NCBI RefSeq assembly: GCF_030811115.1
Contig: NZ_JAUSQK010000001.1
Location: forward strand, 1,488,001 to 1,552,000
Origin: Olsenella profusa DSM 13989
GTDB taxonomy: Bacteria; Actinomycetota; Coriobacteriia; Coriobacteriales; Atopobiaceae
Reading direction: 5' to 3'
DNA length: 64,000 nucleotides
A program made the translations under genes and the position numbers. The notes below the pieces were generated by a model. It saw nothing but the letters and a program-made list of their open reading frames with translations. It was not told the DNA's origin and ran no database searches. Shown here piece after piece: positions 8,071 through 17,546 of this stretch; position 1 is the first letter of the stretch; each line of letters starts with the position of its first letter.

Positions 8071-9201
8071 TCAGATCTGCTGCATGTTGGCTGCGACGGA
8101 CGAGTACCAGAAGTTGGCGTTGGGCGGGCAGTACTTCTTGGCCATCGACATCGTGAGGGCGCTGCCATAGCCCTTGGCAAGGCCACTCACATGCGCCGTG
8201 ATGGCGGTGTCCCAGTCGCCCCAGCTGGAGCTTCCCCAGCCCCAGGCATTGTGCGGCTTGAAGCACACGGCACCCTTGCTGCTCTCCACGGCCGAGATGG
8301 CCGGGGAGAGGCGTGGGTCGACCCCGGAGTCCCAGGCGGCGCTGGCGAACGTGGCGCCGTGGCCGGCGAGGGGGGAGCCTGCGAGGTACCTGTCGATGCG
8401 CCCGGACCACTGCGCCACGAAGGTGGTCTTGTCGCTGCTCCAGCTGACCTGGTCGGCGTTGCCGGGGTTGCCTTTGGTGGAGGGCGAGTCACTCGGAGTG
8501 GTGGTGTCGGTGGTGGTGTTGGAGGAGTCATTCGAGGGGGTGTCCACCGTGGCGGTGTTGCCGCTCTCGGTGGAGAAGCTGCTGTCGCTGTTGGACGCGG
8601 CGTCTGCGAGGGCTGCGGCTTCGTCGGCCTCCTCCTGCCGCTGCTGCTCCTCCATCTGCCTCTGCATGTTCTCGCGGGCGTTGACGGCGTCATCCAGGGC
8701 GGCCTTTGCCTCCTGTTGCCTCTGCTCGGCCTCGGCCTTCTGGCCGTCGAGATCGCTCTTGGTGTCCTGGAGGTCCTTGGCCATGCTGACGAGGCCCTTG
8801 ATCTGCTCGGAGTTATAGTCCGAGATGGCGTTCATGTACTCGATGTTCTCGATGAGGTCGCCCAGGCTCTCGGACGAGAGCAGGAGCTCGAAGATGCCCG
8901 CGGAACCTTCCTGCAGCTTGTACTGGGCGCGCACGCTCTGCGCGGCCGCGCTCTGCGCATCGGGCAGCTGCCGCTCGAGGTCGTCGATCTTCTGCTGGTT
9001 GTCATCGATCTTCTGCTGGATCTGACTGACCTTGTCGGTGGCGTCGTTATAGGCGGTGTTGCTGTCCTCCACCTTCTGCTGGAGGTCGTCGAGCGTCTCG
9101 GCCGAGATGGGCTTGGGGGATGCGATGCCCATGCTCAGGACAAGCGCACCCGTCGCGATGAGCGTCGTCGTCCGTGTGGTCCAGCTGTGCCTCGTTGTCA
9201 A
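8071..9201 (-). CDS. secreted coiled-coil protein with C-terminal lysozyme-like domain
   Basis: The protein has 376 residues. A signal peptide (basic start, hydrophobic stretch about residues 12-27, cleavage near SAETL) is followed by a long coiled coil (about residues 35-200, rich in Q, D, E and K). That coil resembles the N-terminal domain of PcsB/RipA-type cell-wall hydrolases. A Ser/Thr/Asp-rich linker (about 205-255) leads to a C-terminal domain. Its segments AAWDSGVDPRLSPAISAVESSKGAVCF and NAWGWGSSSW suggest a lysozyme-like (lytic transglycosylase/glucosaminidase-related) fold with the Glu of AVESSKG as likely catalytic acid. The start is a TTG at 9201 with GGGAGG 6 bases upstream. It is probably active on peptidoglycan outside the membrane, perhaps during division. 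The lysozyme-like call is by motif only. Confidence 0.8.
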   Translation of the reverse strand: MTTRHSWTTRTTTLIATGALVLSMGIASPKPISAETLDDLQQKVEDSNTAYNDATDKVSQIQQKIDDNQQKIDDLERQLPDAQSAAAQSVRAQYKLQEGSAGIFELLLSSESLGDLIENIEYMNAISDYNSEQIKGLVSMAKDLQDTKSDLDGQKAEAEQRQQEAKAALDDAVNARENMQRQMEEQQRQEEADEAAALADAASNSDSSFSTESGNTATVDTPSNDSSNTTTDTTTPSDSPSTKGNPGNADQVSWSSDKTTFVAQWSGRIDRYLAGSPLAGHGATFASAAWDSGVDPRLSPAISAVESSKGAVCFKPHNAWGWGSSSWGDWDTAITAHVSGLAKGYGSALTMSMAKKYCPPNANFWYSSVAANMQQI

Positions 9202-9276
9202 GATGCGCCTCCCGGTCGAATGCCGATGACATCATTTATCATCAACATCTTACCTCGTGCTGCCCATGCACACGCA

Positions 9277-9317
9277 TCCTGCAAAACTCTAGGGTGGAAG
9301 TTGAGGGTTTTGCAGGA
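9277..9317. repeat. hairpin/inverted repeat with 11-bp arms (element B)
   Basis: TCCTGCAAAAC (9277-9287) is repeated in reverse complement at 9307-9317 with a 19-base loop. It lies 3' of the CDF transporter gene and 5' of the coiled-coil protein gene, both on the minus strand. It could act as a terminator for the former but has no T-run. The TGCAAAACTCTAGG stretch recalls part of other intergenic repeats in this window. Confidence 0.55.
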
Positions 9318-9348
9318 CCTGTGGACGGGCCCGGCATCCGAGGTCGCG

Positions 9349-10569
9349 CTAGGGGGAGAGCGGCGAGACGAATCCCGTGTCGATCACGATGTCGCAGCTG
9401 GCGTCGGGGTAGCGCAGGAGCACGGCGTCGGTGATGCGCCTGCGCAGCTCATCGTCGTCGATGGGGAGCCGCTCGGGACGATAGCAGTCCAGGCTCACAT
9501 GCGCCGGTCCCCCTGCGACGGGATGGGTCACCTCCACATCGTGCACCGAAAGCGAGGGATCTATGCCCGCGAGGCGCGCGGCGAGCCAGTTGCGCAGGTC
9601 TGCCAGGCCGTTTGTGGTCTCGATGGGGTCGCAGTGGAGCACGATGCGCAGCCCCTCCTCCCGGAGGAGGTCGCGCTCGATGAGGTCGAGCACCTCGTGG
9701 CTATGGCGCACGGTGGTGTCCGCCGCCATCTCCACATGGGCGCTTGCGAACTGGCGCCCGGGGCCGTAGTCATGGATGAGCAGGTCGTGGGTGCCCAACA
9801 CGCTGGGATAGCCCATGATTCTGTCGTAGACGCGACGGACGAGTGCGGTGGAGGGGGTCTGTCCCAGGAGGGGGTTGACGGTGTCGCGCATGAGGCCGAT
9901 GCCGCTCGCCACGATGAGGACGGCCACGCCCAGGCTCGCCCATCCATCGAGCTGAACGTCGGTGAGCTGCGAGACGATGCCTGCCGCCAGGACGACCGAG
10001 GTGGTGATGACGTCGTTGCGCGAGTCGATGGCGGTGGCCTCGAGCACCTTTGAGCCGGTGCGCCGCCCCATGCTGTGGTTGAGACGCATCATACCGAGCT
10101 TGACGAGTATGGAGGCCCCGAGCGCGAGCACGGTGGGGACGTTGAAGTCGGTGGGCGTGGGCCAGAGGATGTGCTCGATGGAGCTGCGTCCCAGCTGTGC
10201 GCCCATGACCACGATCAGCATGGCGACGGCGAGGCCGGCAAGGTACTCGAAGCGGCCATGCCCAAAGGGGTGACCCTCGTCGGCGGGACGGCTGGCAAGT
10301 CTGAAGCCGATGAGGGCCACCACGTTGCTCGAGGCGTCCGAGAGGTTGTTGATGGCGTCCGCCACAACGGAGACGGAGCCCGCGAGCACGCCCGCGGCGC
10401 CCTTGCCGATGCTGAGCAGCACGTTGAGCAGGACGCAGGTGACGCTCGAAAGGCGTCCGTAGGCGGCGCGCGTGGCGGGGTCGTCCAGGTCGGTGGGGTC
10501 GGGGACCATGTGGGCGACGATGCGCGTGGCGAGGTCGTCGGATCGCCTGGGTTGGGATGGGTGCCCCAT
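9349..10569 (-). CDS. cation diffusion facilitator (CDF) family metal transporter
   Basis: This 406-residue inner-membrane antiporter would export Zn2+, Fe2+, Mn2+ or similar ions against protons. About six transmembrane helices are visible, followed by a long cytoplasmic C-terminal domain. Metal-site motifs are ADAINNLSD in TM2 (DxxxxxxD pattern) and AIDSRNDV in TM5; HPFGHGRFEY in the first loop is the family signature. The C-terminal part is about 100 residues longer than minimal CDF proteins, as in the Mn/Fe-type MMT1 subgroup. The ATG at 10569 follows AGGAGGT with a 5-base spacer; an in-frame GTG two codons earlier overlaps that site. The metal cannot be decided from sequence alone. The dehydrogenase gene lies 42 bases upstream in the same direction. 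Confidence 0.93.
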   Translation of the reverse strand: MGHPSQPRRSDDLATRIVAHMVPDPTDLDDPATRAAYGRLSSVTCVLLNVLLSIGKGAAGVLAGSVSVVADAINNLSDASSNVVALIGFRLASRPADEGHPFGHGRFEYLAGLAVAMLIVVMGAQLGRSSIEHILWPTPTDFNVPTVLALGASILVKLGMMRLNHSMGRRTGSKVLEATAIDSRNDVITTSVVLAAGIVSQLTDVQLDGWASLGVAVLIVASGIGLMRDTVNPLLGQTPSTALVRRVYDRIMGYPSVLGTHDLLIHDYGPGRQFASAHVEMAADTTVRHSHEVLDLIERDLLREEGLRIVLHCDPIETTNGLADLRNWLAARLAGIDPSLSVHDVEVTHPVAGGPAHVSLDCYRPERLPIDDDELRRRITDAVLLRYPDASCDIVIDTGFVSPLSP

Positions 10570-10611
10570 GGGCACCTCCTCTCGGATGCGTGGCGGGCAG
10601 GACGCGCGTGG

Positions 10612-11598
10612 CTAGGCGCAGACGACGTTGGTGGGCTCGCAGCCCTCCACCAGCAGCTCGATGACGGCATCGAGCCCCATGCGGATGAGTGCGTCGCTTG
10701 CCTCGCGCGAGACGTAAGCGGCGTGGGGCGTGACCACGCAGCGGGGGTGGTTGATGAGCTGCTGGTTGCGATGGGCTCCCTCGTCGGCGAGCACGTCGAG
10801 TGCCGCCGCCTGGATCTGACCGGCATCGAGGGCGTCTGCCAGGGCGTCCTCGTCGATGACGGGACCGCGCGACGTATTGACGAGGAAGGCGGTGGACTTC
10901 ATGACCGCAAGCTCGTGGGGGCCTATGAGCCGTTCCGTCTGGGGGATGAGCGGGCAGTGCAGGCTCACCACATCCGAGGCGGCAAGCAGCTCGTCGAGGG
11001 TCGCGGCCTGTGCACAACCGGCCTCGGCAAGCTCCCCGGCGCTCTTGGTGGGCGCCCATACCAGCACGCGCATGCCCATCGCCCGGGCGATGGGCACCAC
11101 GGCGCGGGCGATGTTGCCAAAGAAGACGAGTCCCAGCGTCTGTTCCTGCGTGCGATGCATCTCGTAGCCCTGGTGCGGGTCCCATGCGCCGCCCACTACC
11201 GTGCGGTTGGAGAAGGTGACCTGGCGCTCGAGGTCGAGCATGAGCGCAATGGTGTGCAGGGCGACATCCTCCGCGCAGTAGCCGGGACAGTTGCTCGTGA
11301 GCACTCCCTGCCGTGCGAGGCCCGCCACGTCCATGTGGTTGAGGCCGATGGAGAGGCTGGCGATCAAGCGTATGCCCGCATGGGCCATCATGTCCACCGC
11401 CTCGTCGCGTACGGGCATGAGTTCACCCAGGATGGCCTCGTGGCCAGCGACCTGCTCGGCCGCCGGGACGGTCATGGGGGCGTGGGCGATGCCCGTGAGC
11501 TCGAACTCTTCCTCGAGGCCGGCATCGCGCAGGTAGCCTTGGGCATAGCTCGTCGAGCCGTCCGAGGTGTAGAGCAGTATCCTGTGCCGCGTCGCCAT
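10612..11598 (-). CDS. D-isomer-specific 2-hydroxyacid dehydrogenase (NAD-dependent)
   Basis: This 328-residue dehydrogenase of the PGDH/CtBP superfamily reduces 2-keto acids or oxidises D-2-hydroxy acids. The nucleotide-binding segment reads GLVFFGNIARAVVPIARAMG. The substrate/NAD helix is STAFLVNTSRGPVIDEDALADAL with the catalytic Arg, and VVTPHAAYVSREA supplies the catalytic His. The N-terminal half has SNCPGYCAEDVALHTIALMLDLER, which is usual for the family. AGGGAGG lies 8 bases before the ATG at 11598. The exact substrate (phosphoglycerate, lactate, hydroxyisocaproate, other) cannot be told. It is divergent from the UvrA-like gene, with element C in the shared promoter region. Confidence 0.92.
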   Translation of the reverse strand: MATRHRILLYTSDGSTSYAQGYLRDAGLEEEFELTGIAHAPMTVPAAEQVAGHEAILGELMPVRDEAVDMMAHAGIRLIASLSIGLNHMDVAGLARQGVLTSNCPGYCAEDVALHTIALMLDLERQVTFSNRTVVGGAWDPHQGYEMHRTQEQTLGLVFFGNIARAVVPIARAMGMRVLVWAPTKSAGELAEAGCAQAATLDELLAASDVVSLHCPLIPQTERLIGPHELAVMKSTAFLVNTSRGPVIDEDALADALDAGQIQAAALDVLADEGAHRNQQLINHPRCVVTPHAAYVSREASDALIRMGLDAVIELLVEGCEPTNVVCA

Positions 11599-11676
11599 GC
11601 GTGCCTCCCTGGTACGTTGTATCCTCCCGAGTATATCGAAGGCGCCCGTGCCCCCTCGATACGTGAGGGATGCCGA

Positions 11677-11756
11677 CCAAAGTGCACACGCAACGCATTT
11701 TCCATGACGTCTGCCCAGTTGGAGATTGTCAAAAACGCGTTGCGTGTGCACTTTGG
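11677..11756. repeat. spaced inverted repeat, 20-bp arms, in a divergent promoter region (element C)
   Basis: CCAAAGTGCACACGCAACGC (11677-11696) is repeated exactly in reverse complement at 11737-11756. The symmetry continues inward through TTTT/AAAA with one mismatch, leaving about 30 bases in the middle. It lies between the divergent genes starting at 11598 and 11852, so it is upstream of both and cannot be a terminator for either. An operator, a structured leader or a small mobile repeat are possible. Confidence 0.65.
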
Positions 11757-11851
11757 AGGGGGTCACCGGCGTATAGGCCATCCTTCCGAGGCGACCAGAT
11801 CCACTTTTCGTACATATGTTCTATACTTGACGCACGCGAGAGGAGCAGTGC

Positions 11852-14404
11852 ATGCATGCGACCCGTCACACCCATCCCGCACCGTCGGTCATCCAAGTGC
11901 GTGGCGCGCGCGTCCACAACCTCAAGGACGTCGATGTGGACGTGCCGCTCGGCAGGCTCGTGGGTGTTGCGGGCGTCTCGGGCTCGGGCAAGTCGAGCCT
12001 GGCCCTGGGCGTGCTCTATGCCGAGGGGTCACGGCGCTACATGGAGGCGCTCTCGACGTACACGCGCCGGCGCCTCACGCAGTCCGCGCGCGCGGACGTG
12101 GACGCGGTGCTTCATGTGCCGGCCGCGCTCGCCCTGCGGCAGCGGCCGGGCATTCCCGATGTGCGCTCCACCTTTGGCACGCAGACGGAACTCCTCAACC
12201 ACCTGAGGCTGCTGTTCTCACGCGTCGGCACCTATCGTTGTCCCAGCTGCGGGTCGGACGTCGGCCCCTCCATGAACGTCTCGCTCGAGCGCGACCTCGT
12301 GTGCCCCGCCTGCGGCCATCGCTTCAGCGGCCGTGGTGCCGAGGAGATGGCCTTCAACTCCGGCGGGGCGTGCCCCACCTGCCAGGGGATGGGCGTGCTG
12401 CGTGTGGTGGACGAGGCCACGCTCGTGCCCGACGAGACGAAGACCATCGAGGAGGGGGCGGTCAGGCCCTGGGGCAGCCTCATGTGGAGCCTCATGGTGG
12501 ACATCGCGCGTGACATGGGCGTGCGTACCGATGTGCCCTTCAGCGAGCTCACGCCCCAGGAGCGCGACGTCGTCTTCCATGGCCCAGCCGAGAAGCACCA
12601 CCTCCTCTACCATAACGAGAAGACCAACACGGCCGGCGAGATGGACTTCACCTACTACAACGCCGTGTACTCGGTGGAGAACGCGCTCTCCAAGGTCAAG
12701 GACGAGAAGGGCCTCAAGCGCGTCGCCAGGTTCCTCAAGGAGGAGGCCTGTCCGGAATGCGGCGGCACGCGCCTGTGCCCAGAGGCGCTCTCCATCCGCA
12801 TCTGCGGCGAGAACCTGGGCCAGGCGACCGAGAGGACCCTGGACGAGCTCGCGGCCTGGCTGCCGGGCGTGGCGCCCACGCTGCCGGACGACGTGCGCCC
12901 CATGGCCGAGGCCATCATCGGCGAGATGGGCGAGCCCATCCTCCGCCTGCAGGAGCTGGGACTGGGCTACCTCTCGCTGGACCGTGCGAGCTCCACGCTC
13001 TCCACGGGCGAGCGCCAGCGCGTGCAGCTCACCCGTGCCGTGCGCAACCGCACGACGGGCGTGCTCTACGTGCTGGACGAGCCGTCCATCGGCCTGCACC
13101 CGGCCAACGTGGACGGCCTGCTGGGCGTCATGGACGACCTCGTGGCGGACGGCAACTCCGTCGTGGTCGTGGACCACGACGTCCGCGTGCTGCGCGAGGT
13201 GGACCACCTCATCGAGGTCGGGCCGTCCTCCGGCGACGATGGGGGTCGGGTCATCGCGCAGGGCACAATCGAGGAGGTGGAGCGCACGCACGGCTCGCGC
13301 ATCGCGGGCTTCCTCACGGGGGAGCGCAGGGTGCGCGCCCGCGGGCGCGCACATGTCGAGGACGTGTTCGCCGCGGGCTCCATCCACCTCGAGACCGGTG
13401 CCATCCACACGGTCAGGCCGCTGGTGGTGGACGTGCCGCGAGGGCGTCTCGCCTGCGTCACGGGCGTCTCGGGCTCCGGCAAGACCACCCTGGTGCTCGA
13501 GAGCCTCGTGCCGGCGCTGCGGGCATCCCTGGTGGGCGAGCGGCTGCCTGGGCACGTGCGGCTGGTGGATGCGGGTGGCATCAGGCGCGTGACGCTCATC
13601 GACGCCACGCCCATCGGGGCAAACGTGCGCTCCACGGTGGCCACGTACTCGGGTGTGCTGGACGACCTGCGCCGCGCCTTTGCCGGCACCACCGACGCCA
13701 AGAGACGCGGTCTCAGGATGGGGGCGTTCTCCTACAACACGGGAAGCCTGCGCTGTCCCACCTGCGACGGGACGGGTCAGATCTCGCTCGACGTGCAGTT
13801 TCTGCCCGATGTCGACATACCCTGTCCCGACTGCCACGGCAGCCGCTATGCGCCGGAGGCATGGGACGTGCGCCGCCACACCACGCGCAACGCCGCCGGG
13901 GAGAAGGACGGGTATGTCTCGCTGCCCGAGCTCATGGAGATGACGGTCGACCGGGCCCTGGGAAGGGTGGGGAGCCTCAGGAAGGCAAAAAGGAAGCTTC
14001 GGACGCTCGCGGACCTGGGTCTGGGCTACCTCACGCTTGGCGAGGCGACGCCGGCCCTCTCGGGTGGCGAGGCGCAGCGCCTCAAGCTCGCGAGCGAGAT
14101 GGGCCGCAGGCAGGATGACGCGCTCTTCGTGTTCGACGAGCCCACGATCGGCCTGCACCCGCTCGATGTGGAGATGCTCGTGCGCGTGCTGCAGCGCCTG
14201 GTCGACGCGGGGGCCACGGTCGTCGTCATCGAGCACGACCTCGACATGATCGCCAATGCGGACTGGGTGATCGACATGGGTCCTGGCGGTGGCGAGGAGG
14301 GCGGTCGCATCGTGTGCGCGGACACGCCCGAGGGCCTTGCCGCCTGCGCGGCGTCCATCACGGGCCGCTATCTTGCCCCGGAGTTGGGTGAGGCCCCGGC
14401 ATAG
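11852..14404 (+). CDS. UvrA-like ABC ATPase lacking the UvrB-binding domain (class II UvrA)
   Basis: The 850-residue protein has the tandem ATPase layout of UvrA: Walker A 1 GVSGSGKSS (41-49), signature [11 protein letters not shown], Walker A 2 GVSGSGKTT in the second half and signature [12 protein letters not shown], both with intact Walker B ([22 protein letters not shown]). Zinc-type pairs CPSCG/CPACG, CPTC, CPECGG and CPTC/CPDC are present. In canonical UvrA (about 940-950 residues) a domain of roughly 120 residues for UvrB binding lies before the first zinc module. Here the sequence passes directly from CPSCGSDVG to CPACGHRF, so it is absent. Such paralogues are linked to DNA-damage or DNA-binding drug tolerance rather than UvrABC repair. 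GAGAGGAG precedes the ATG. pcrA follows. Confidence 0.9.
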   Translation: MHATRHTHPAPSVIQVRGARVHNLKDVDVDVPLGRLVGVAGVSGSGKSSLALGVLYAEGSRRYMEALSTYTRRRLTQSARADVDAVLHVPAALALRQRPGIPDVRSTFGTQTELLNHLRLLFSRVGTYRCPSCGSDVGPSMNVSLERDLVCPACGHRFSGRGAEEMAFNSGGACPTCQGMGVLRVVDEATLVPDETKTIEEGAVRPWGSLMWSLMVDIARDMGVRTDVPFSELTPQERDVVFHGPAEKHHLLYHNEKTNTAGEMDFTYYNAVYSVENALSKVKDEKGLKRVARFLKEEACPECGGTRLCPEALSIRICGENLGQATERTLDELAAWLPGVAPTLPDDVRPMAEAIIGEMGEPILRLQELGLGYLSLDRASSTLSTGERQRVQLTRAVRNRTTGVLYVLDEPSIGLHPANVDGLLGVMDDLVADGNSVVVVDHDVRVLREVDHLIEVGPSSGDDGGRVIAQGTIEEVERTHGSRIAGFLTGERRVRARGRAHVEDVFAAGSIHLETGAIHTVRPLVVDVPRGRLACVTGVSGSGKTTLVLESLVPALRASLVGERLPGHVRLVDAGGIRRVTLIDATPIGANVRSTVATYSGVLDDLRRAFAGTTDAKRRGLRMGAFSYNTGSLRCPTCDGTGQISLDVQFLPDVDIPCPDCHGSRYAPEAWDVRRHTTRNAAGEKDGYVSLPELMEMTVDRALGRVGSLRKAKRKLRTLADLGLGYLTLGEATPALSGGEAQRLKLASEMGRRQDDALFVFDEPTIGLHPLDVEMLVRVLQRLVDAGATVVVIEHDLDMIANADWVIDMGPGGGEEGGRIVCADTPEGLAACAASITGRYLAPELGEAPA

Positions 14405-14497
14405 CCTGTGCATCGTCTGGAGCCGTCGCCGTTGGGGCATGTGCTGTCGCATGAAGCGACTACACTGCTCGGGTACAACCAGATTCCAGGGGGACGT

Positions 14498-17020
14498 ATG
14501 CCCAGCTTCGACGAATTCCAGCAGAGCCTGTTCGCGACCGGGCGGGCAGCCTCGGCACCAGCATCGACGCCTGTCCCTAGTCCGGTCGTGCCGCGACCCG
14601 TGGCCTCGCGCCCCACGGCGCACCAGGCGACGGCATCCCCTGCCGTTGACCTTGCGGGCCTCAACCCCGCCCAGCGCCAGGCGGCCGAGACCACGCATGG
14701 CCCGCTGTTGGTGCTCGCGGGGGCTGGCTCGGGCAAGACGCGAGTGCTCACCTACCGCATCGCGCACATGATTGCCGACGAGGGCGTGCGACCCTGGCAG
14801 GTGCTGGCCATCACGTTTACCAACAAGGCGGCCGCCGAGATGCGCGAGCGCCTGAACGCGTTGCTCCCCGCCGGCACGCGTGGCATGTGGGTGTGCACCT
14901 TCCATGCCATGTGCGTGCGCATGTTGCGCGAGGACGCAGGGCTGCTCGGCTACACGCCAACCTTCACCATCTACGATGACGATGACTCGAAGCGCCTGGT
15001 CAAGTCCATCATGAGCGATCTTGACATAGATCCCCGACAGTTCCCGCTGCCCGCCATCCGCTCCCTGATCAGCCAGGCCAAGAACGCCCTGGTGCTGCCG
15101 GACGACCTCGACGCCCAGGCCAACACGCCCCCCACGCGCGCCGCCGCCCGCGTCTACCATGTGCTGCAGCGCCGCCTGGAGAAGGCCAACGCCATGGACT
15201 TCGACGACCTGCTCATCAAGGCGTTCGAGCTGCTCTCCAGGCATTCCGAGGTGCTCGAGCGCTACCAGGAGCGCTTTCGCCAGGTCAGTGTGGACGAGTA
15301 TCAGGACACCAATGCCGTGCAGTATGCGATCACCAACCTCTTGGCCGGCAAGTACCGGAACCTCATGGTGGTGGGCGATGACGACCAGTCCATCTACAGC
15401 TGGCGTGGTGCGGACATCACCAACATCCTCAACTTCAAGCGCGACTATCCCGAGGCCGTGGTGGTCAAGCTCGAGCAGAACTACCGCTCCTTCGGTCATA
15501 TCCTCAATGCCGCCAACGCCGTGGTGCGCCACAACGCATGCCGCGAGGAGAAGCGCCTGTTCACCGACCGCGGTGACGGCGAGAGGGTCCAGGTGTTCCA
15601 GGCGGCCGACGAGCGGGACGAGGGGCGCTGGATCGGTGCGGAGATCGAGAGGCTCCACGACGCAGGCACCAGCTACGATGATGTGGCCGTGTTCTATCGC
15701 ACCAACGCGCAGTCGCGCATCCTCGAGGACATGTTCCTGCGCGCAGGGGTGCCCTACAAGATCGTGGGCGGCACGCGCTTCTTCGACCGCGCGGAGATAC
15801 GCGACGTGATGGCCTACCTCAAGCTGGTCGTCAATCCCAACGACGACGTCAGCGCCCTGCGTGTGGTCAACACGCCGCGCCGCGGCATCGGCACCACGTC
15901 CATCCGCAAGGTGCAGGCCTATGCTGCCGAGATGGGCCTCTCCCTCTTCGAGGCGGCGGAGGCGTGCATCGCGGAGCCGGGCATCGTGGGTGCCAAGGTG
16001 CAGACTGGCCTGGCCGAGTTCACGGGCACCATCGAGGCGGCACGTCACTATGCGGGCGAGCTCGCCCGTGTGGTGGAGCTGATCGTGGACAAGGCCGGCC
16101 TCGTCCGCGCCTTGGAGGCCGAGCAGAGCGTGGAGGCCGACGGCCGCATCGAGAACATCCGCGAGTTCTTCTCGGTGGCACAAGAGTTCGACGAGTCTCA
16201 TGATGACGCTGCCGCAACGCTCGAGTCGCTGCAGCAGCTGCGCGAGGCGGGCGCCCTCGATGGGGCTGGGACAGCGCCTGCCGCATCCGTGGCGGTGGAG
16301 CCAGAGGTCCCGCCCGTGGCCGCCGAGAAGCTTCCCGCCTTCATGGAGTGGCTGGCCCTTCGCTCCGACCTCGACTCCCTCTCGGGTGAGTCGAGCGCCA
16401 TCACGATGATGACGGTGCACTCCGCCAAGGGCCTGGAGTTTCCCGTGGTCTTCGTCGCGGGCATGGAGGAGGGTATCTTCCCACACCGCGGCAAGGAGGA
16501 TGACCCCGCTAGCGTCGAGGAGGAGCGCCGGTTGGCCTATGTGGCCATCACGCGTGCGGAGGAGCGCCTCTACCTCACCTATGCCTCCACGCGCCACGTG
16601 TTTGGCTCCGTGCAGACCAACCCGCGCAGCCGCTTTCTCAACGAGATCCCCGAGGCGGACGTCACGGCCATCGGCGTGGGTTCCTCGGGCCTCACGGGCG
16701 TGGGTTGGGCCAAGCGGGGCGACCGCCACGGAACCTATGGCTCGGGCAGGGGCTCGGAGGTCTATGGCGGCAACGTCTTTGGCTCGCGCACGCGCTCCAC
16801 GGGTGGTGGGCCCACCGTACAGCGTTCCGTCCCCATCCGCAAGGACGCTGCCAAGGCGGCCGAGAGCTTCGCTCCCGGTGACAAGGTCTCGCACAAGACC
16901 TTCGGCCCCGGTGTGGTGAGGGCGGCCTCGGGTGACACCATCGAGGTCTACTTCTCGCGCACGGGCAAGACCAAGAAGCTCATGAGGGGCTTTGCCCCCA
17001 TCGTCAGGATCGAGGGGTAG
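14498..17020 (+). CDS. pcrA: ATP-dependent DNA helicase PcrA/UvrD
   Basis: This 840-residue superfamily-1A 3'-5' helicase acts in repair and in clearing recombination or transcription intermediates. An N-terminal Pro/Ala-rich stretch of about 50 residues precedes LNPAQRQAAE. Motifs follow in order: Walker A AGAGSGKT, TFTNKAAAEMRERL (Ia), DEYQDTN (II), GDDDQSIYSWRGA (III), LEQNYRS (IV), TVHSAKGLEFPVVFV (V) and AYVAITRAEERLYL (VI). The C-terminus ends with GDKVSHKTFGPGVV, the Tudor-like RNA-polymerase-interacting domain of PcrA. The ATG at 14498 follows CCAGGGGG; the frame opens earlier but without a ribosome site. It lies 93 bases after the UvrA-like gene and may be co-transcribed. Confidence 0.95.
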   Translation: MPSFDEFQQSLFATGRAASAPASTPVPSPVVPRPVASRPTAHQATASPAVDLAGLNPAQRQAAETTHGPLLVLAGAGSGKTRVLTYRIAHMIADEGVRPWQVLAITFTNKAAAEMRERLNALLPAGTRGMWVCTFHAMCVRMLREDAGLLGYTPTFTIYDDDDSKRLVKSIMSDLDIDPRQFPLPAIRSLISQAKNALVLPDDLDAQANTPPTRAAARVYHVLQRRLEKANAMDFDDLLIKAFELLSRHSEVLERYQERFRQVSVDEYQDTNAVQYAITNLLAGKYRNLMVVGDDDQSIYSWRGADITNILNFKRDYPEAVVVKLEQNYRSFGHILNAANAVVRHNACREEKRLFTDRGDGERVQVFQAADERDEGRWIGAEIERLHDAGTSYDDVAVFYRTNAQSRILEDMFLRAGVPYKIVGGTRFFDRAEIRDVMAYLKLVVNPNDDVSALRVVNTPRRGIGTTSIRKVQAYAAEMGLSLFEAAEACIAEPGIVGAKVQTGLAEFTGTIEAARHYAGELARVVELIVDKAGLVRALEAEQSVEADGRIENIREFFSVAQEFDESHDDAAATLESLQQLREAGALDGAGTAPAASVAVEPEVPPVAAEKLPAFMEWLALRSDLDSLSGESSAITMMTVHSAKGLEFPVVFVAGMEEGIFPHRGKEDDPASVEEERRLAYVAITRAEERLYLTYASTRHVFGSVQTNPRSRFLNEIPEADVTAIGVGSSGLTGVGWAKRGDRHGTYGSGRGSEVYGGNVFGSRTRSTGGGPTVQRSVPIRKDAAKAAESFAPGDKVSHKTFGPGVVRAASGDTIEVYFSRTGKTKKLMRGFAPIVRIEG

Positions 17021-17336
17021 AGGCTCTGGTCTTGGACCCTCCCATCGGTGATGTGACCTCGTGTCTGAGGATGCGTCTGCCGAAACAGGCGAAACGTATG
17101 GTCTTGGGCTAGTTACCATGAAAGGACATCGAGTCTCGCGAGGGGGGAGCTGCCCTTTATGGGTGTGGTTGCGAGCAATGAGGGAGAGGCCGGGACTCTA
17201 GATGCGGTGGATGAGGCCTTCTAAACGGCAGGTAGCATAGGGAGTGTATCAGGCGCGTTGCGGTTGCAGGGTTCGTGGTCGCATGGGGACGAGGAATGAG
17301 ACGCTGCCGGTGGGTACGAGGATGAGGGGTAGCCGC
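17021..17336. other. 316-bp gap without a recognisable gene
   Basis: This is the convergent space between pcrA and the ribbon-helix-helix gene. A 21-codon frame at 17159-17224 has a poor ribosome-site distance and no similarity I recognise. No hairpin with a T-run, tRNA or repeat was seen. Confidence 0.4.
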
Positions 17337-17534
17337 CTAGGGCGTGTCGCCTGAGGCATTTCCGCGCTCTCTTGTCGCGTCCTTGTCCCCTATCCGCCCC
17401 GCACGCCTGAGCGCATCGCGCAGGATCCACTCCACCTGGGCGTTCGCGCTGCGCATGTCATCCTTGGCCCAGAGCTCTATGGCATCCCAGACCGCAGGGT
17501 CTATGCGCAGCGGGTATTGCTTGCGTGCCGGCAT
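17337..17534 (-). CDS. small ribbon-helix-helix (Arc/MetJ-like) DNA-binding protein
   Basis: The 65-residue protein KQYPLRIDPAVWDAIELWAKDDMRSANAQVEWILRDALRRAG fits the beta-strand/helix/helix layout of Arc-type dimeric repressors (strand about residues 5-10, helices about 12-24 and 28-43). The C-terminal 20 residues are polar and probably disordered. It lies 12 bases downstream of the SPFH gene on the same strand, so the two are likely one operon. The partner arrangement suggests an autoregulator or membrane-linked regulator, but no target can be named. A GCAGGG element just before the ATG is a moderate ribosome site. Confidence 0.8.
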   Translation of the reverse strand: MPARKQYPLRIDPAVWDAIELWAKDDMRSANAQVEWILRDALRRAGRIGDKDATRERGNASGDTP

Positions 17535-17546
17535 GGCACCCTGCGC

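Noticed and set aside
7966-10053. A 695-codon plus-strand frame over the coiled-coil and CDF genes
   Set aside because: Antisense to two genes with clear motifs; no ribosome site and no recognisable domain.
11612-11781. N-terminal extension of the dehydrogenase frame with KVHTQRVF and VACALW peptides
   Set aside because: It is translation of the inverted repeat at 11677-11756; the true start at 11598 has its own ribosome site.
10075-12513. An 812-codon plus-strand frame over parts of three genes
   Set aside because: Runs antisense through the dehydrogenase gene and out of frame into the UvrA-like gene; no domain.
12218-17119. A 1633-codon open frame antisense to the UvrA-like and pcrA genes
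   Set aside because: It is the mirror of two clearly functional genes; its composition (His, Gly, Ala, Arg-rich, no domain) is typical of antisense frames in high-GC DNA.
17159-17224. A 21-codon frame after pcrA
   Set aside because: Ribosome-site spacing is poor and nothing supports translation.
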